Assembly (NCBI RefSeq): GCF_003323745.1
Contig: NZ_QOIL01000026.1
Span: 82,524-146,523 of the forward strand
DNA: 64,000 nucleotides
Source: Sphaerisporangium album
Lineage (GTDB): Bacteria > Actinomycetota > Actinomycetes > Streptosporangiales > Streptosporangiaceae
Direction of reading: 5' to 3'
Below the pieces are notes generated by a model, which saw nothing but the letters and a program-made list of their open reading frames with translations, had not been told where the DNA came from and did no database searches. The first letter of the stretch is position 1. Each line of letters begins with the position of its first letter. The translations under genes were made by a program, and so were the position numbers. This document shows, in pieces, positions 21,275 through 31,164 of the stretch.

Positions 21275-23149
21275 TCACGCAACCGGCGATCTCCCCTCAG
21301 AACGCCCGGCCGCGGTCCGGGCCAGGCTCACAAGCGCGTCGGGGTGCGGCGGGCCCGCGGGCGAGTGGACGTGGACGGCGAAGGCGCCGTTGCCGGTCCG
21401 GGCCGAGATCACGCCCGGGTAGAGCATCGCGCCCTGGCCCAGCCCGGGGACCTGGCTGCCCTGGACCCGGCTGATCAGGCCGCCGAGGGCCATCAGGTAG
21501 CCGCCGCGCGCGCCCTCGGCGGTGTGCACGTCGACGGTGACGGGCGTCGGCCCGGTGGCCTCGAAGCGCCGCGAGCGCACCCGCAGCCAGGGCGGCATGG
21601 GCAGCTCGCCCTCGGGGAAGGGGCCGCCGGGCCCGAAGTCCACGCCGAGCGCCCGCCGCAGGTCGGCGGGCGTGAGGAGCGAGGACGGGCCTCCCGGCGC
21701 GTCGCCCTCCGCCTCCTGCCCCTGGCCGGCCGGGGAACGGCCGAGCAGGGGGATCTCGCCGAGGTTCTCCGGCGCCTCCAGCACGTGCTCGCCGGTGTCG
21801 TCGTACGACGCGGACTCCCGGTGCCGCGACCGGCCGACGACCTCGATGGCGTCGACCCAGCCGAGCCTGCGGAACACGCGCGCCTTCACCAGGTCCCCCT
21901 CGGTGAGCGGCTGCCACAGCGCCGCGGTGATGCCGTACGCCCGCACGTCGCGCGCGCGGCCGTCGTCCAGCGCGACCCAGTAGGCGTACTTGGGGTCGTC
22001 GTTGCCGTTGCCGCCGGTCTGGAAGGCGCGCAGCCGGACGATCCGCCCCTCCACTTCGGCCTTGCCGGCGAGGTCGGCGAGGGCGAAGACGATCGGCGCG
22101 CCGGCCACGAGGCCCGCGCCGAGGAGGGCCACCGGCACGACCAGCGCCTCCGGCCAGCCGATCAGGGCGTGGACGGCGATGCCGATGAACCAGAGCCAGA
22201 ACCCGGTGAAGAACGCCGCCGCCAGACCGCGCAGGACGGCCTGCCCCGGCGGGCGTCCCCGGATGATCCGCCGAGGATAGGTGACGTTGACGACGTGCCA
22301 CATGCCGCCGTAGTCGGACCAGGCCCGCCGGTCGTCGGCGGGACGGCTGACCGGCAGGCTGTTCACGGCCCGTCCCGCCAGCCCGAGGGCGGCGGCGTAC
22401 GCGAGGTGCCGCCCCCAGATCGTGATGGCGGCGGCGGGCCGCTCGGCGAACCCGCCGCCCGCGGCCAGGTGCTCGCGCACGCCCATCCAGTACCCGGCCA
22501 CCCGGGCGCCCTCGGCCGTGCCGCGCTCGCCGTTGAGCCGGCCCATCAGCGTGGTCAGCAGGCCGAACGACACGAGCGCCGCGCCGAGGCCCGCCCCGAA
22601 GCCGTCCTTGTCGGCGGTCCCGGCCACGGCACCGCCGCAGACGAGCGCGGGCAGCGCCGCGGCGGCGGTCAGCACCGTCACCTGGAACCGGTTCCAGCGC
22701 GGCCGCGACAGCCCCTGCTCGCGCGCCTCCGCGATCACCTTCCTGCGGAAGCTCTTCCACCACCGGCCGAGGTTGCGCGCGCCCTCGGCCAGGGCCCCGG
22801 TCGCCACCACGCCGTCGGTGGCCAGCGACCGCACGTGGTCGTGGACGAGCTTCTCGTACGGCCGAAGCGGGGTCTTCGGCTCGCGCAGCCGCACGAGGGA
22901 CAGCTCAGGGCCGACCTCTTCGATCTGGACCGCGCCCCGCGCCGCGAGGTCGAGCAGCGTGGCCGCGACGGCCTCGTCGCAGAGCCGCCAGTTGCCGGTG
23001 ACCAGGTCGACCAGCGCGGGGGACTCCTCGCGAAGCTCACCGGTAGGGGGCCCGGGCGTGATGTCCGGATTACGGGTGGCGATCGCGAACATCGCCACGA
23101 GCAGCAGCCAGAGCCCCGCGGCGACGGCCGCGGCGAGGAAGTAGATCAT
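21275..23149 (-). CDS. DUF2207-like membrane protein
   Basis: 624 residues. An N-terminal membrane anchor (MIYFLAAAVAAGLWLLLVAM) is followed by a cytosolic winged-helix-like segment that is the family hallmark (DEAVAATLLDLAARGAVQIEEV). Further transmembrane segments follow at roughly residues 155-200 and 300-360 (AAFFTGFWLWFIGIAVHALI; VVPVALLGAGLVAGAPIV). The remaining soluble half is rich in beta strands and acidic loops. Pairing with LemA 10 bp upstream is the usual arrangement of this family; the function is unknown. Confidence 0.8.
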   Translation of the reverse strand: MIYFLAAAVAAGLWLLLVAMFAIATRNPDITPGPPTGELREESPALVDLVTGNWRLCDEAVAATLLDLAARGAVQIEEVGPELSLVRLREPKTPLRPYEKLVHDHVRSLATDGVVATGALAEGARNLGRWWKSFRRKVIAEAREQGLSRPRWNRFQVTVLTAAAALPALVCGGAVAGTADKDGFGAGLGAALVSFGLLTTLMGRLNGERGTAEGARVAGYWMGVREHLAAGGGFAERPAAAITIWGRHLAYAAALGLAGRAVNSLPVSRPADDRRAWSDYGGMWHVVNVTYPRRIIRGRPPGQAVLRGLAAAFFTGFWLWFIGIAVHALIGWPEALVVPVALLGAGLVAGAPIVFALADLAGKAEVEGRIVRLRAFQTGGNGNDDPKYAYWVALDDGRARDVRAYGITAALWQPLTEGDLVKARVFRRLGWVDAIEVVGRSRHRESASYDDTGEHVLEAPENLGEIPLLGRSPAGQGQEAEGDAPGGPSSLLTPADLRRALGVDFGPGGPFPEGELPMPPWLRVRSRRFEATGPTPVTVDVHTAEGARGGYLMALGGLISRVQGSQVPGLGQGAMLYPGVISARTGNGAFAVHVHSPAGPPHPDALVSLARTAAGRSEGRSPVA

Positions 23150-23159
23150 GGCCGGGGTG

Positions 23160-23711
23160 CTAGAAGCGGACCTGGACCGGGCCGCGCTCCTCGCCCGGGG
23201 CCTGGAAGTACTCGCGGGCCTGGAACCCCGTCATGCCCGCCACCACGTTCGCCGGCACCGTCTGGATGCCGTTGTTGTAGGCGAGGACGGCGTCGTTGTA
23301 GTACTGCCGGGAGTAGGCGATGCGGTTCTCGCTGGTCGCCAGCTCCTCCTGCAGGGCGGCGAAGTTCGCGTTGGCCTTCAGGTCGGGGTAGGCCTCGGAG
23401 ACCGCGAACAGGTTCTTCAGCGCTCCGGTGAGCATGTTCTCGGCGGAGGCCTGGTCATGCGGGCCCTGGGCCGTGACGGCCTGCTGCCGGGCGGCGACCA
23501 CGGCCTCGAGCGTCTGGCGCTCGTGGGCGGCGTATCCCTTGACGGTCTCGACCAGGTTCGGGATCAGGTCGTGGCGACGCTTGAGCTGGACGTCGATCTG
23601 CGCCCAGGCGTTGTCCACCGCGCCGCGCCTCCTGACGAGGCCGTTGTAGGTGGTGACGAGAAGGAAGGCGAGGAGGAGGACAAGGACGCCGAAGACGATT
23701 AGAGCGATCAA
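23160..23711 (-). CDS. lemA: LemA family protein
   Basis: 183 residues. An N-terminal transmembrane helix (ALIVFGVLVLLLAFLLVTTYN) precedes the conserved helical-bundle domain: NGLVRRRGAVDNAWAQIDV, LKRRHDLIPNLVETVKGYA, FAVSEAYPDLKANANFAALQ, SENRIAYSRQYYNDAVLAYN. LemA proteins are membrane-anchored with an outward helical bundle and are often encoded with TPM or DUF2207 partners. Here the DUF2207 gene follows at 10 bp and the 330-aa gene after that, forming a three-gene operon. Confidence 0.93.
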   Translation of the reverse strand: MIALIVFGVLVLLLAFLLVTTYNGLVRRRGAVDNAWAQIDVQLKRRHDLIPNLVETVKGYAAHERQTLEAVVAARQQAVTAQGPHDQASAENMLTGALKNLFAVSEAYPDLKANANFAALQEELATSENRIAYSRQYYNDAVLAYNNGIQTVPANVVAGMTGFQAREYFQAPGEERGPVQVRF

Positions 23712-23981
23712 GGGGGGCCTCCCGGACGTACGGTGACAGCGCGCACAGTAGACCCGCGGTGGTCCGCTGTAAACGGCCGCTGTCGCGCTCAGGGTCCCAT
23801 GTCACCCCCAGGTGGTTGCAGCGCGCTTACAGAGCACTGAAGCCACACCCCGGCCGCGAGGCCGACCGGCCCGCCCGACGCTCAACCGGACTTGGGCGCC
23901 GGGCGGCCCGGGCTCGGAGAAGGACGCGTCCCGGACGGGCGTGCCCGCCCGCCCGGGGATGGGGCTTTCCGTGGAGGAGGG

Positions 23982-26549
23982 TCAGCCGGCCGCGGCGTCC
24001 TTGGCGCGGGCGCGCAGGGCCCGGCTGATGCTGTCGGCCCCCTCCAGCAGGAGGCGGCGCAGCGCGTGCGGCGGCTCCTCGGCGGAGATGTAGTCCTGCG
24101 TGCGGGCGACCGTGGCGGGGTCGATCAGCAGCACGGGGTAGCACCCGATCGCGAAGCGCTGCGCGGTGTCGAACGTCCACTCCTTGTAGATGCGGCCGAC
24201 CTCCTCGAAGAACCGCTCGCCGTACGGCTGGAGCAGGTCGACGTGGTGCGGGTCCATGAAGCCGACGACCGTCGAGCGCAGCACCGCGCCGCTCAGCGTG
24301 CCGCCGGTGATGGACGCCCACGCGTCGGCCTTGGCCTCGGCGGTCGGGATCGACGCCTGGCACAGGGCCGCGGACCGCTCGCCGGTGGCCGTGGGGTCGC
24401 GCCGCAGCTCCTCGGCGATGTCCTCGGCCGAGTAGACCCCGCCGGACACCAGGGCGTGGATCAACGTCCAGCGCAGATCGGCGTCGACGGTGAGGCCGGC
24501 GGGCACGTCGGTGCCGTCGAGGATCGCCTTGACGAAGGCCAGGTCGCCGGGCGTGGTGGCGCCGGCGGTGAACGCGTTGACGTAGGAGAGCTGGTGGTCG
24601 GAGCCGGGCTCGGCCGAGGCGATCAGGCCGCGCAGCGCCGCCGACAGCTCGGCCATGCCGGTCTCGCGCCAGGCCGGGTCGGCGAACTGCTGGGCGGCGA
24701 GGCGCGCCTGGCGCAGCACGGTCTGCAGCACCGTGATGTCGCTGATCGAGTGCACCCCGGCGGCGACCAGCCGGACGTAGTCGCGCGTCGCCATCTCGGC
24801 GTCGCGCGTCATGTCCCAGGCCGCCGACCAGCACAGGGCGCGGGGCAGGGACTCGGTGAAGGCCGCGATGCCGCCGTCGACCAGCGTGCGCAGCGACCGC
24901 TCGTCCAGGCGGATCTTGGCGTACGTCAGGTCGTCGTCGTTGATCAGGACGAGGTCGGGCTGGACCTCGCCGATGAGCTCCTTCACCGGAGTGCGGGCGC
25001 CGACCACGTCGAGCTCGACCCGCTTGACGCGCACGAGCGCGCCGCCGTCACGGGAGTAGAGGCCGATGGCCACGCGGTGGGAGCGCAGCGTCGGGTAGTC
25101 GGCCGGGGCTTCCTGGAGCACCTCGAAGTTGAGGAACCGGCCCTCGGGGTCGACCGTGAAGGACGGGCGCAGCGTGTTCACCCATGCCGTCTCCAGCCAT
25201 TCCTTGGACCAGGAGGAGAGGTCGCGGCCGGAGGTGCGCTCCAGGGCGGACAGCAGGTCCTTCAGCTCGGTGTTGCCCCAGGCGTGCTCGCCGAAGTAGT
25301 CGCGCACGCCCGCCAGGAAGTTGTCCAGCCCGACGTAGGCGACGAGCTGCTTGAGCACCGCGGCGCCCTTGGCGTAGGTGATGCCGTCGAAGTTGACCTC
25401 GACGGCCTGCATGTCGGGGATGTCGGCGGCGATGGGGTGGGTGGAGGGGAGCTGGTCCTGCCGGTAGGCCCAGGACTTCTCGACGTTGGCGAAGCTCGTC
25501 CAGGACGCCTGGCCCCAGCGGGTGGCCTCGGCCTGGCACAGCACCGACATGTAGGTGGCGAAGGACTCGTTCAGCCACAGGTCGTCCCACCAGCGCATGG
25601 TGACCAGGTCGCCGAACCACATGTGCGCCATCTCGTGCAGGATCGTCTCGGCGCGGCGCTCCACCATCGCGTCGGTGACGCGGGAGCGGAAGATGTAGTC
25701 CTCCAGGAACGTGACCGCGCCGGCGTTCTCCATCGCGCCCGCGTTGAACTCGGGCACGAAGATCTGGTCGTACTTGCCGAAGGCGTAGCGCAGGCCGAAC
25801 ACGCGGTGGAAGAAGTCGAAGCCCTGCTTGGTGACCTCCAGCACGTTGCCGGCGTCGAGGTGCTCGGCGAGGGAGGCGCGGCAGAAGACGCCGAGCGGGA
25901 TGCCGTCGTGCTCGTCGCGGACCGCGGTGTACGGCCCGGCGATCAGGGCCGTGATGTAGGTCGACATCACCGGGGTCGGCGGGAAGTGCCAGCGCTTGGC
26001 CGTCCGCAGCGTGCCGTGGCGGCCGTGGTGCTCCTCGAGATCCTCGACGGAGTCGGGGGCGGCGTTGGAGATGACCTCCCAGTCGGCCGGGGCGAGCGCC
26101 GCGAGCTCGAACGTCGCCTTCAGGTCGGGCTGGTCGAAGCAGGCGTACATGCGGTGGGCGTCGGCCGTCTCGAACTGCGAGTGCAGGTAGACCTTCTGGT
26201 CGACGGGGTCGACGAAGCGGTGGAGGCCCTCGCCGGTGCGCATGTAGGTGCAGTCGGCGTCGACGCGCAGCTCGTTGTCGGCCGCGAGCGCGGGCAGGGG
26301 GAGACGGCCCGTCTCGGCGTCGTAGGCGGAGATGTCGAGGTCGGCGCCGTTCAGGACGGCCGAGCGGAGCTTGGCCCCCGCCAGCTCGATGAAGGAGGCC
26401 GCGCCGGGGTCGGTGCAGGAGAAGCGGACCGTTGTGATGCTTTCGAACCGCTCGTCACCTTCGGTGAGGTCCAGTTCGACCGAGTAGGACTCGACCTTCA
26501 GCAGTCGGGCCCGCTCCCGGGCTTCGTCGCGGGTCAGGTTGCCTGCCAC
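23982..26549 (-). CDS. pepN: Aminopeptidase N (M1 zinc peptidase)
   Basis: 855 residues from a GTG with AGGAG 6 nt upstream. The substrate motif NAGAMENAGAVTF and the zinc site HEMAHMWFGDLV, with the downstream Glu in NESFATYM, are complete. The C-terminal ERAP1-like helical domain is full length (LALINDDDLTYAKIRLDE-like passages). The enzyme removes N-terminal residues during peptide recycling. The gap to lemA (270 bp) contains G/C-rich partial hairpins but no gene. Confidence 0.95.
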   Translation of the reverse strand: MAGNLTRDEARERARLLKVESYSVELDLTEGDERFESITTVRFSCTDPGAASFIELAGAKLRSAVLNGADLDISAYDAETGRLPLPALAADNELRVDADCTYMRTGEGLHRFVDPVDQKVYLHSQFETADAHRMYACFDQPDLKATFELAALAPADWEVISNAAPDSVEDLEEHHGRHGTLRTAKRWHFPPTPVMSTYITALIAGPYTAVRDEHDGIPLGVFCRASLAEHLDAGNVLEVTKQGFDFFHRVFGLRYAFGKYDQIFVPEFNAGAMENAGAVTFLEDYIFRSRVTDAMVERRAETILHEMAHMWFGDLVTMRWWDDLWLNESFATYMSVLCQAEATRWGQASWTSFANVEKSWAYRQDQLPSTHPIAADIPDMQAVEVNFDGITYAKGAAVLKQLVAYVGLDNFLAGVRDYFGEHAWGNTELKDLLSALERTSGRDLSSWSKEWLETAWVNTLRPSFTVDPEGRFLNFEVLQEAPADYPTLRSHRVAIGLYSRDGGALVRVKRVELDVVGARTPVKELIGEVQPDLVLINDDDLTYAKIRLDERSLRTLVDGGIAAFTESLPRALCWSAAWDMTRDAEMATRDYVRLVAAGVHSISDITVLQTVLRQARLAAQQFADPAWRETGMAELSAALRGLIASAEPGSDHQLSYVNAFTAGATTPGDLAFVKAILDGTDVPAGLTVDADLRWTLIHALVSGGVYSAEDIAEELRRDPTATGERSAALCQASIPTAEAKADAWASITGGTLSGAVLRSTVVGFMDPHHVDLLQPYGERFFEEVGRIYKEWTFDTAQRFAIGCYPVLLIDPATVARTQDYISAEEPPHALRRLLLEGADSISRALRARAKDAAAG

Positions 26550-26702
26550 ATCCGCTCCTCGTCACGAATCTCCCCCGCCCCTTCGCGAGAGGAATGCATG
26601 AATCCTGCCACGTCGGTGGGCGGAATGCCGCACCGGAAGCGTTCCTTCCCCCGCCGGTGAGGGGCTTACGCTGCGCGCGAAGCGCCGGGGAGGAAGGTCC
26701 TC

Positions 26703-26906
26703 GTGAAGGGCGATAGCGAGAAAAGTCATGATTCAGTCAAGGACGCCCGGCCCGTGGAGATCCTGCCCGTGACGCGGGTTACGAATGTGCCTATGGTGAT
26801 CGTCTTCTTTGCCGGACAATTACCTACCGAGTTCACCGGAATAGGAGGCGCGGCGGCGGAGGTTGTGGCTGTGCTACTGGAATCACGAGCAGGAAGACGG
26901 CCATGA
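26703..26906 (+). CDS. Possible small ORF, 67 aa (doubtful)
   Basis: GTG at 26703 is preceded by a good GGGAGGAAGG, and the frame runs into the start of the DsbA-like gene with a 4-bp overlap, as in a coupled pair. Against it, third-position G/C bias is weak, no motif is recognisable, and the region is A/T-rich like a promoter spacer. It could be a leader peptide for the downstream gene. Otherwise the 353-bp spacer 26550-26902 shows nothing else. Confidence 0.25.
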   Translation: MKGDSEKSHDSVKDARPVEILPVTRVTNVPMVIVFFAGQLPTEFTGIGGAAAEVVAVLLESRAGRRP

Positions 26907-27553
26907 CTGAACGAACCGCGGTGGACTTCTGGTTCGACCCCCTCTGCCCATGGGCCTGGATGACGTCACGCTGGCTGCACGAGGTCGCCGCGGTGCGGCC
27001 CGTCGAGCCGCGGTGGCACATCATGAGCCTCGCCGTGCTCAACGAGGACAAGGACATCCCCGAGGAGTACCGCCGGGCCCTCGAGCACGCGATCAAGCCG
27101 GTCCGCGTGCTCCAGGCCGCCGCCGAGAAGTACGGCGAGGGCGTCCTCGGCACGCTCTACACCGAGCTCGGCACCCGCATCCACAACGAGGGCCGCCTCA
27201 GGAGCTCGCAGATCGGCGGCGACGAGGGCGACGCCTCCACGCTGTTCCGCGAGGTGGTGGGGGAGGCGCTGGAGGCCGCGGGCCTCGACCCGGGCCTCGT
27301 CGAGGCCGCCGACTCGACCGACCACGACGAGGCCGTTCGCGCGTCGCACGCCAAGGGCATCGGGCTCGTCGGCCAGGAGGTCGGCACCCCGGTCATCGCC
27401 GTCGGCGACGTGGCCTTCTTCGGCCCCGTCGTCTCCCCGGCCCCGAAGGGAGAGGACGCGGCCAAGCTCTGGGACGGCGTGCTCCTGGTCGCCGGCACCG
27501 ACGGCTTCTTCGAGCTGAAGCGCTCGCGCACCCGCTCCCCGATCTTCGACTGA
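26903..27553 (+). CDS. DsbA-family mycothiol-linked oxidoreductase, mono-cysteine site
   Basis: 216 residues. It is a close match in layout to mycobacterial mycothiol-dependent nitroreductase Rv2466c: [17 protein letters not shown] at the start, [41 protein letters not shown] and the tail [12 protein letters not shown]. The active site reads CPWA rather than CPWC, so only the nucleophilic cysteine remains; a mycothiol-dependent monothiol mechanism would be needed. This variant also occurs in other actinomycetes as I recall. Cytoplasmic. Confidence 0.88.
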   Translation: MTERTAVDFWFDPLCPWAWMTSRWLHEVAAVRPVEPRWHIMSLAVLNEDKDIPEEYRRALEHAIKPVRVLQAAAEKYGEGVLGTLYTELGTRIHNEGRLRSSQIGGDEGDASTLFREVVGEALEAAGLDPGLVEAADSTDHDEAVRASHAKGIGLVGQEVGTPVIAVGDVAFFGPVVSPAPKGEDAAKLWDGVLLVAGTDGFFELKRSRTRSPIFD

Positions 27554-27647
27554 TCACGGCCCGCGCTCGGGGCGCCGCCGAGGGTTGCGGCGCCCTCGAG
27601 GCCGTGGTCGACTCAAGGGTGTTAGCCCGCGCGAGGGGTGGAGGGGC

Positions 27648-29051
27648 ATGCGGCAGATCTACGTGCGAGGATCCTGGACCGGCGCGGCGTCGGGCGAGGC
27701 CGTGGACGTGGTCGACCCGGCGACCGAGAAGGTCGTCGACCAGGTGCCCGCCGGGGCGGCCGCCGACGTCGACAGTGCCGTCGCCGCCGCGCGCGAGGCG
27801 TTCCCCGGCTGGGCGTCCACCGCGCCGGCCGAGCGCGGCAAGCTGCTGAGGTCGGCGGCCGACCTGCTGCAGGCCCGCGCCGAGCAGGTCGCGCGGACGA
27901 TCGCGACCGACATGGGAGCGCCCTACGGCCTGGCGCTCAAGGTACAGACGCTCATGCCCGCCGGGGTGCTGGCCGACCACGCCCGCCTGGCCGAGGAGCA
28001 CGGCGAGGCCGAGACACGCGTCGGCAACTCGCTGGTCCTGCGCGAGCCCGCCGGCGTCGTCGGGGCCATCACCCCCTGGAACTATCCGCTGCACCAGGTC
28101 GTGTGCAAGGTCGCCCCCGCGCTCGCGGCCGGGTGCACCGTCGTGCTCAAGCCGAGCGAGGTGGCCCCTCTGGCCGCGTACGCGCTCGCCGAGATCTTCC
28201 ACGAGGTGGGCCTGCCCGCCGGGGTGTTCAACATGGTCAGCGGCCGCGGCCCGGTCGTCGGCGAGGCCATCGCCGCTCACCCGGACGTCGACATGGTCTC
28301 CTTCACCGGCTCCACGCGGGCGGGCAGGCGCGTCGCGGCGCTGGCCTCCGAGACGGTCAAGCGGGTGGCGCTGGAGCTCGGGGGCAAGTCGGCGAACATC
28401 ATCCTGCCGGGCGCCGACCTCGGCACGGCCGTCAAGGCGGGCGTCGCCAACGCCTTCGTGAACTCCGGCCAGACCTGCTCGGCGTGGACGCGCATGCTCG
28501 TCCACCGCGACCTGTACGACGAGGCCGTCGAGCGCGCCGTGGACGCCGCCTCCGCCTACACCGTCGGCGACCCCTTCGACCCGGAGACCCGCCTCGGCCC
28601 GCTGGTGTCGGCCGCCCAGCGCGACCGCGTGGCCGGCTACATCACCCGGGGCCAGGAGGAGGGCGCTCGGCTCGTCGCCGGCGGCGGCCTGCCCCCGGGG
28701 CCGGGCTACTACGTCGAGCCCACCGTCTTCGCCGGGGTCGAGCCCGGCATGGTGATCGAGCAGGAGGAGATCTTCGGCCCGGTGCTGTCGATCATCCCCT
28801 ACACCACGGCCGACCAGGCCGTCGAGATCGCCAACGGCACGCCGTACGGCCTGGCGGGGGCGGTCTGGGCGCACACCCAGGACGAGGCGGTCGCCGTGGC
28901 CAGGCGGTTGCGCACCGGCCAGGTGGCGATCAACGGCGGCCGGTTCAACCCCGCGGCGCCGTTCGGGGGCTACAAGCAGTCCGGCATCGGCCGCGAGCTC
29001 GGCGAGTTCGGGCTGCAGGAGTACTTCGAGCTCAAGTCCCTGCAGTTGTGA
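27648..29051 (+). CDS. Aldehyde dehydrogenase (NAD(P)-dependent)
   Basis: 467 residues; ATG at 27648 after GGAGGGGC. Key sites: [15 protein letters not shown] (cofactor loop), [19 protein letters not shown], catalytic Glu in [10 protein letters not shown], catalytic Cys in [13 protein letters not shown], and [10 protein letters not shown]. The final [24 protein letters not shown] is the oligomerisation end. Substrate not assignable from sequence; the closest general class is betaine/aromatic aldehyde dehydrogenases. The stop overlaps the next gene's GTG by four bases, so they are coupled. Confidence 0.93.
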   Translation: MRQIYVRGSWTGAASGEAVDVVDPATEKVVDQVPAGAAADVDSAVAAAREAFPGWASTAPAERGKLLRSAADLLQARAEQVARTIATDMGAPYGLALKVQTLMPAGVLADHARLAEEHGEAETRVGNSLVLREPAGVVGAITPWNYPLHQVVCKVAPALAAGCTVVLKPSEVAPLAAYALAEIFHEVGLPAGVFNMVSGRGPVVGEAIAAHPDVDMVSFTGSTRAGRRVAALASETVKRVALELGGKSANIILPGADLGTAVKAGVANAFVNSGQTCSAWTRMLVHRDLYDEAVERAVDAASAYTVGDPFDPETRLGPLVSAAQRDRVAGYITRGQEEGARLVAGGGLPPGPGYYVEPTVFAGVEPGMVIEQEEIFGPVLSIIPYTTADQAVEIANGTPYGLAGAVWAHTQDEAVAVARRLRTGQVAINGGRFNPAAPFGGYKQSGIGRELGEFGLQEYFELKSLQL

Positions 29052-29596
29052 GCGCCGTGGCCGGGGACGGCGCGACGGCCGGGCAGAGCGCGACGGCCGG
29101 GCAGGGCGCGGGCACGCGGTCGGCCCGCCGGATCGGCGCGTTCGACGTCGCGCTGGCGCTCGGCGGCCTGCTGCTGGTCGTGCTCGCCCTCCAGAACGCC
29201 GGCCCCGCGCTGGCGGCACTGCGGGGCGAGGGCACGCAGGGCACCTTCACCGCGCGGCGGCTGGAATGCGTGGAGCACCCCGGTCACGAGCAGTGCTCGT
29301 GGCTCGGCACCTTCCGGTCCGGGGACGCCAGGGTGGCGCGGGACGGAATCGCCTTCTACGGCAGCGAGCGTGGCACCTTCACCCCGGGGGCGACCTCGCC
29401 CGCCTTCGACACCGGCAGGCGCGGCCACGTGTACGGCCCCGGGGGCTCGAACGAGTGGACGGTCGTCGCCGGGCTGCTGCTCGCGGGCCTTGCGCTGGTG
29501 CTCAGGCCCGTTCTGCGGCTGCGGCGGCCTCGTCCCCGCCCCCGCCGGGAGCAGATCACTGCGGACGCTGAGGCGGCGCGTGGTCAGGGGGCCTGA
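29048..29596 (+). CDS. Membrane protein with two TM helices
   Basis: 182 residues from a GTG overlapping the aldehyde dehydrogenase stop (GTGA). An Ala/Gly/Thr-rich cytosolic start leads to TM1 ([18 protein letters not shown]), an extracytoplasmic loop of ~85 residues with two Cys ([18 protein letters not shown], probably a disulfide), TM2 ([18 protein letters not shown]) and a basic tail ([10 protein letters not shown]). No family recognised. Its 3' end overlaps the convergent def gene by 13 bp. Confidence 0.8.
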   Translation: MSAVAGDGATAGQSATAGQGAGTRSARRIGAFDVALALGGLLLVVLALQNAGPALAALRGEGTQGTFTARRLECVEHPGHEQCSWLGTFRSGDARVARDGIAFYGSERGTFTPGATSPAFDTGRRGHVYGPGGSNEWTVVAGLLLAGLALVLRPVLRLRRPRPRPRREQITADAEAARGQGA

Positions 29597-30072
29597 AGAA
29601 GGATCTTGCGCGCGGCGTCCTTGGCCAGGCGGTCGACGTACAGGACGCCCTCCAGGTGGTCGTACTCGTGCTGGAAACAGCGGGCCAGCAGGCCCCGCGC
29701 CTTCAGCCGGACCGGCCGGCCCAGCCGGTCGAACCCGCGCACGGTGACGCCCGCCGCGCGGGGCGTGCGCGCGTACAGGGGCTTTCCGGTCTCGCGGCCG
29801 GGCACCGACAGGCAGCCCTCCTCGTCCAGGACCTCTTCGGCGTCGTCGACGGTCAGCTCGGGGTTGATCACGTGCCCCTTCCGCCCGGCGGCGTCGTAGA
29901 CGAACAGCCTCCTGGACACGCCGATCTGCGGCGCCGCCAGCCCGACGCCGTCGGCGGCGTACATCGCCTCCATCATCTCGTCGACGAGCCTGCGAAGATC
30001 CCTGTCGAAGTCCGTGACCGGCTCGGTGGGGGTGCGCAGGACGGGGTCACCGATCACGCGGATCTCGCGCAT
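29584..30072 (-). CDS. def: Peptide deformylase
   Basis: 162 residues from the ATG at 30072 with AGGAGAGC just upstream. All three motifs are present: [17 protein letters not shown] (metal Cys) and [16 protein letters not shown] (metal His pair and catalytic Glu). It removes the formyl group from nascent proteins. Several deformylase copies are usual in actinomycetes, so essentiality of this copy is unknown. Convergent 13-bp overlap with the upstream-strand membrane protein gene. Confidence 0.95.
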   Translation of the reverse strand: MREIRVIGDPVLRTPTEPVTDFDRDLRRLVDEMMEAMYAADGVGLAAPQIGVSRRLFVYDAAGRKGHVINPELTVDDAEEVLDEEGCLSVPGRETGKPLYARTPRAAGVTVRGFDRLGRPVRLKARGLLARCFQHEYDHLEGVLYVDRLAKDAARKILLQAP

Positions 30073-30203
30073 GAAGCTCTCCTGTAAGAGGTCACCTGGC
30101 GTAGTGCCCATTACTGTAACGGAATCGGCACCGGTGGCGCGCCCGCCGGCCTTACGGCGCGGCCTGATGGACCCGCGCCAGGCGCGACTGCGACAATGGG
30201 AAA

Positions 30204-30671
30204 GTGCGCGTCTACATCGCCGCCGACCACGCCGGCTACGAACTCAAGAACCACCTGGTCTCGACGCTGAAGGAGCGGGGTCACGAGGCCGTGGACGAAG
30301 GTCCCTTCGTCTACGACGCCGAGGACGACTACCCGATCTTCATACTCCGCGCCGCCGAGGCCGTGGTCCACGACCCGGGCAGCTTCGGCGTGGTGATCGG
30401 CGGCTCGGGCAACGGCGAGCAGATCGCGGCCAACAAGGTGCGCGGCGTCCGTGCGGCCCTCGCCTGGAGCGAGGAGACCGCCGAGCTGGCGCGCCGCCAC
30501 AACGACGCCAACGTCATCAGCCTGGGCGCGCGCATGCACTCGGCCGAGGAGGCCGCGCGCTTCGTCGAGGTCTTCCTGGCGACGCCGTTCTCCGGCGACG
30601 AGAGGCACAGGCGCCGCATCGCCCAGATCGAGGCCTACGAGGCCACCGGAGTGATCCCACCCCTGCCGTAG
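30204..30671 (+). CDS. rpiB: Ribose-5-phosphate isomerase B
   Basis: 155 residues from a GTG. RpiB signatures are MRVYIAADHAGYELKNHL (phosphate and sugar contacts), VVIGGSGNGEQIAANKVRGV (active-site loop) and RRHNDANVISLGARMH. In E. coli-type enzymes the catalytic base is a Cys in the GSGNG-preceding loop; here, as in mycobacteria, the position is not Cys and a Glu in GNGEQ is the likely base. It interconverts ribose- and ribulose-5-phosphate in the pentose phosphate pathway. Confidence 0.94.
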   Translation: MRVYIAADHAGYELKNHLVSTLKERGHEAVDEGPFVYDAEDDYPIFILRAAEAVVHDPGSFGVVIGGSGNGEQIAANKVRGVRAALAWSEETAELARRHNDANVISLGARMHSAEEAARFVEVFLATPFSGDERHRRRIAQIEAYEATGVIPPLP

Positions 30672-30684
30672 AGCCGGTGTCTAC

Positions 30685-30835
30685 GGCCGCGCCTCCGGCG
30701 CGGCGGTTCGGGGCGCCTGAGAGTCGGCGTTCTTCCACCGTTGGGGCAAGGGATCGTTCCCCACCCTTGCCCCAACGGCTCCAGAACACCGCCGCCCCCC
30801 GAACTTTGTTCATGGCCGCGCCTCCGGCACGACGG
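30685..30835. repeat. Nested inverted and direct repeats, terminator-like core
   Basis: The core is a perfect stem, CCGTTGGGGCAAGGG (about 30738-30752) pairing with CCTTGCCCCAACGG (about 30766-30779). Weaker pairing continues outward into TTCGGGG/CCCCGAA-type arms, and near-identical copies of GCCGCGCCTCCGGC (itself palindromic) flank the structure on both sides (about 30687 and 30815). The core probably terminates rpiB; the flanking copies suggest a small repeated intergenic element. Confidence 0.5.
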
Positions 30836-30916
30836 AAGATCACCGCTGCGCGCCGAACGTGCCTGTGGTCTTGCTCCGTTCGACGGGTCGGGGGCTTTGG
30901 AGGGCCGGACTACAGG

Positions 30917-31126
30917 TCAGGAGTCGCGGCGGCGTGATTCGGGTCTGCGGTGCGGTTCGGTGCCGCGAATCTGGTCGGTCTTCCTGGCCGGGGGTTCGGC
31001 CTTGCGCGGGGCCTCGTCGCGCAGGGGGCGCCGGTCCGCGGCGTCCTGCTGCTCGCCGGTCGGGCGCGAGACGTCCCGCGCCCGCATCGCCGTGATCGGG
31101 GTGATCTGCAAGCTCTGGAGTGCCAT
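30917..31126 (-). CDS. Small basic hypothetical protein, 69 aa
   Basis: ATG at 31126. The product begins MALQSLQITPITAMRARDVS and then becomes a charged, Pro/Arg-rich, probably disordered tail (EAPRKAEPPARKTDQIRG). No family recognised and no strong ribosome-binding site. The ordered start and G/C-biased codons support it; low complexity of the tail argues for caution. It lies 38 bp downstream of the Eis-like gene on the same strand and may be co-transcribed. Confidence 0.45.
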   Translation of the reverse strand: MALQSLQITPITAMRARDVSRPTGEQQDAADRRPLRDEAPRKAEPPARKTDQIRGTEPHRRPESRRRDS

Positions 31127-31164
31127 GTCCAGATGGTAGGCCGCCGCGCCGGAAACGTCCCGAC

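Noticed and set aside
20276..23431. 1051-codon plus-strand frame
   Set aside because: Antisense shadow of two minus-strand genes; Arg/Gly/Ala repeats only.
23892..26660. 922-codon plus-strand frame opposite pepN
   Set aside because: pepN has complete zinc and substrate motifs; the other strand has none.
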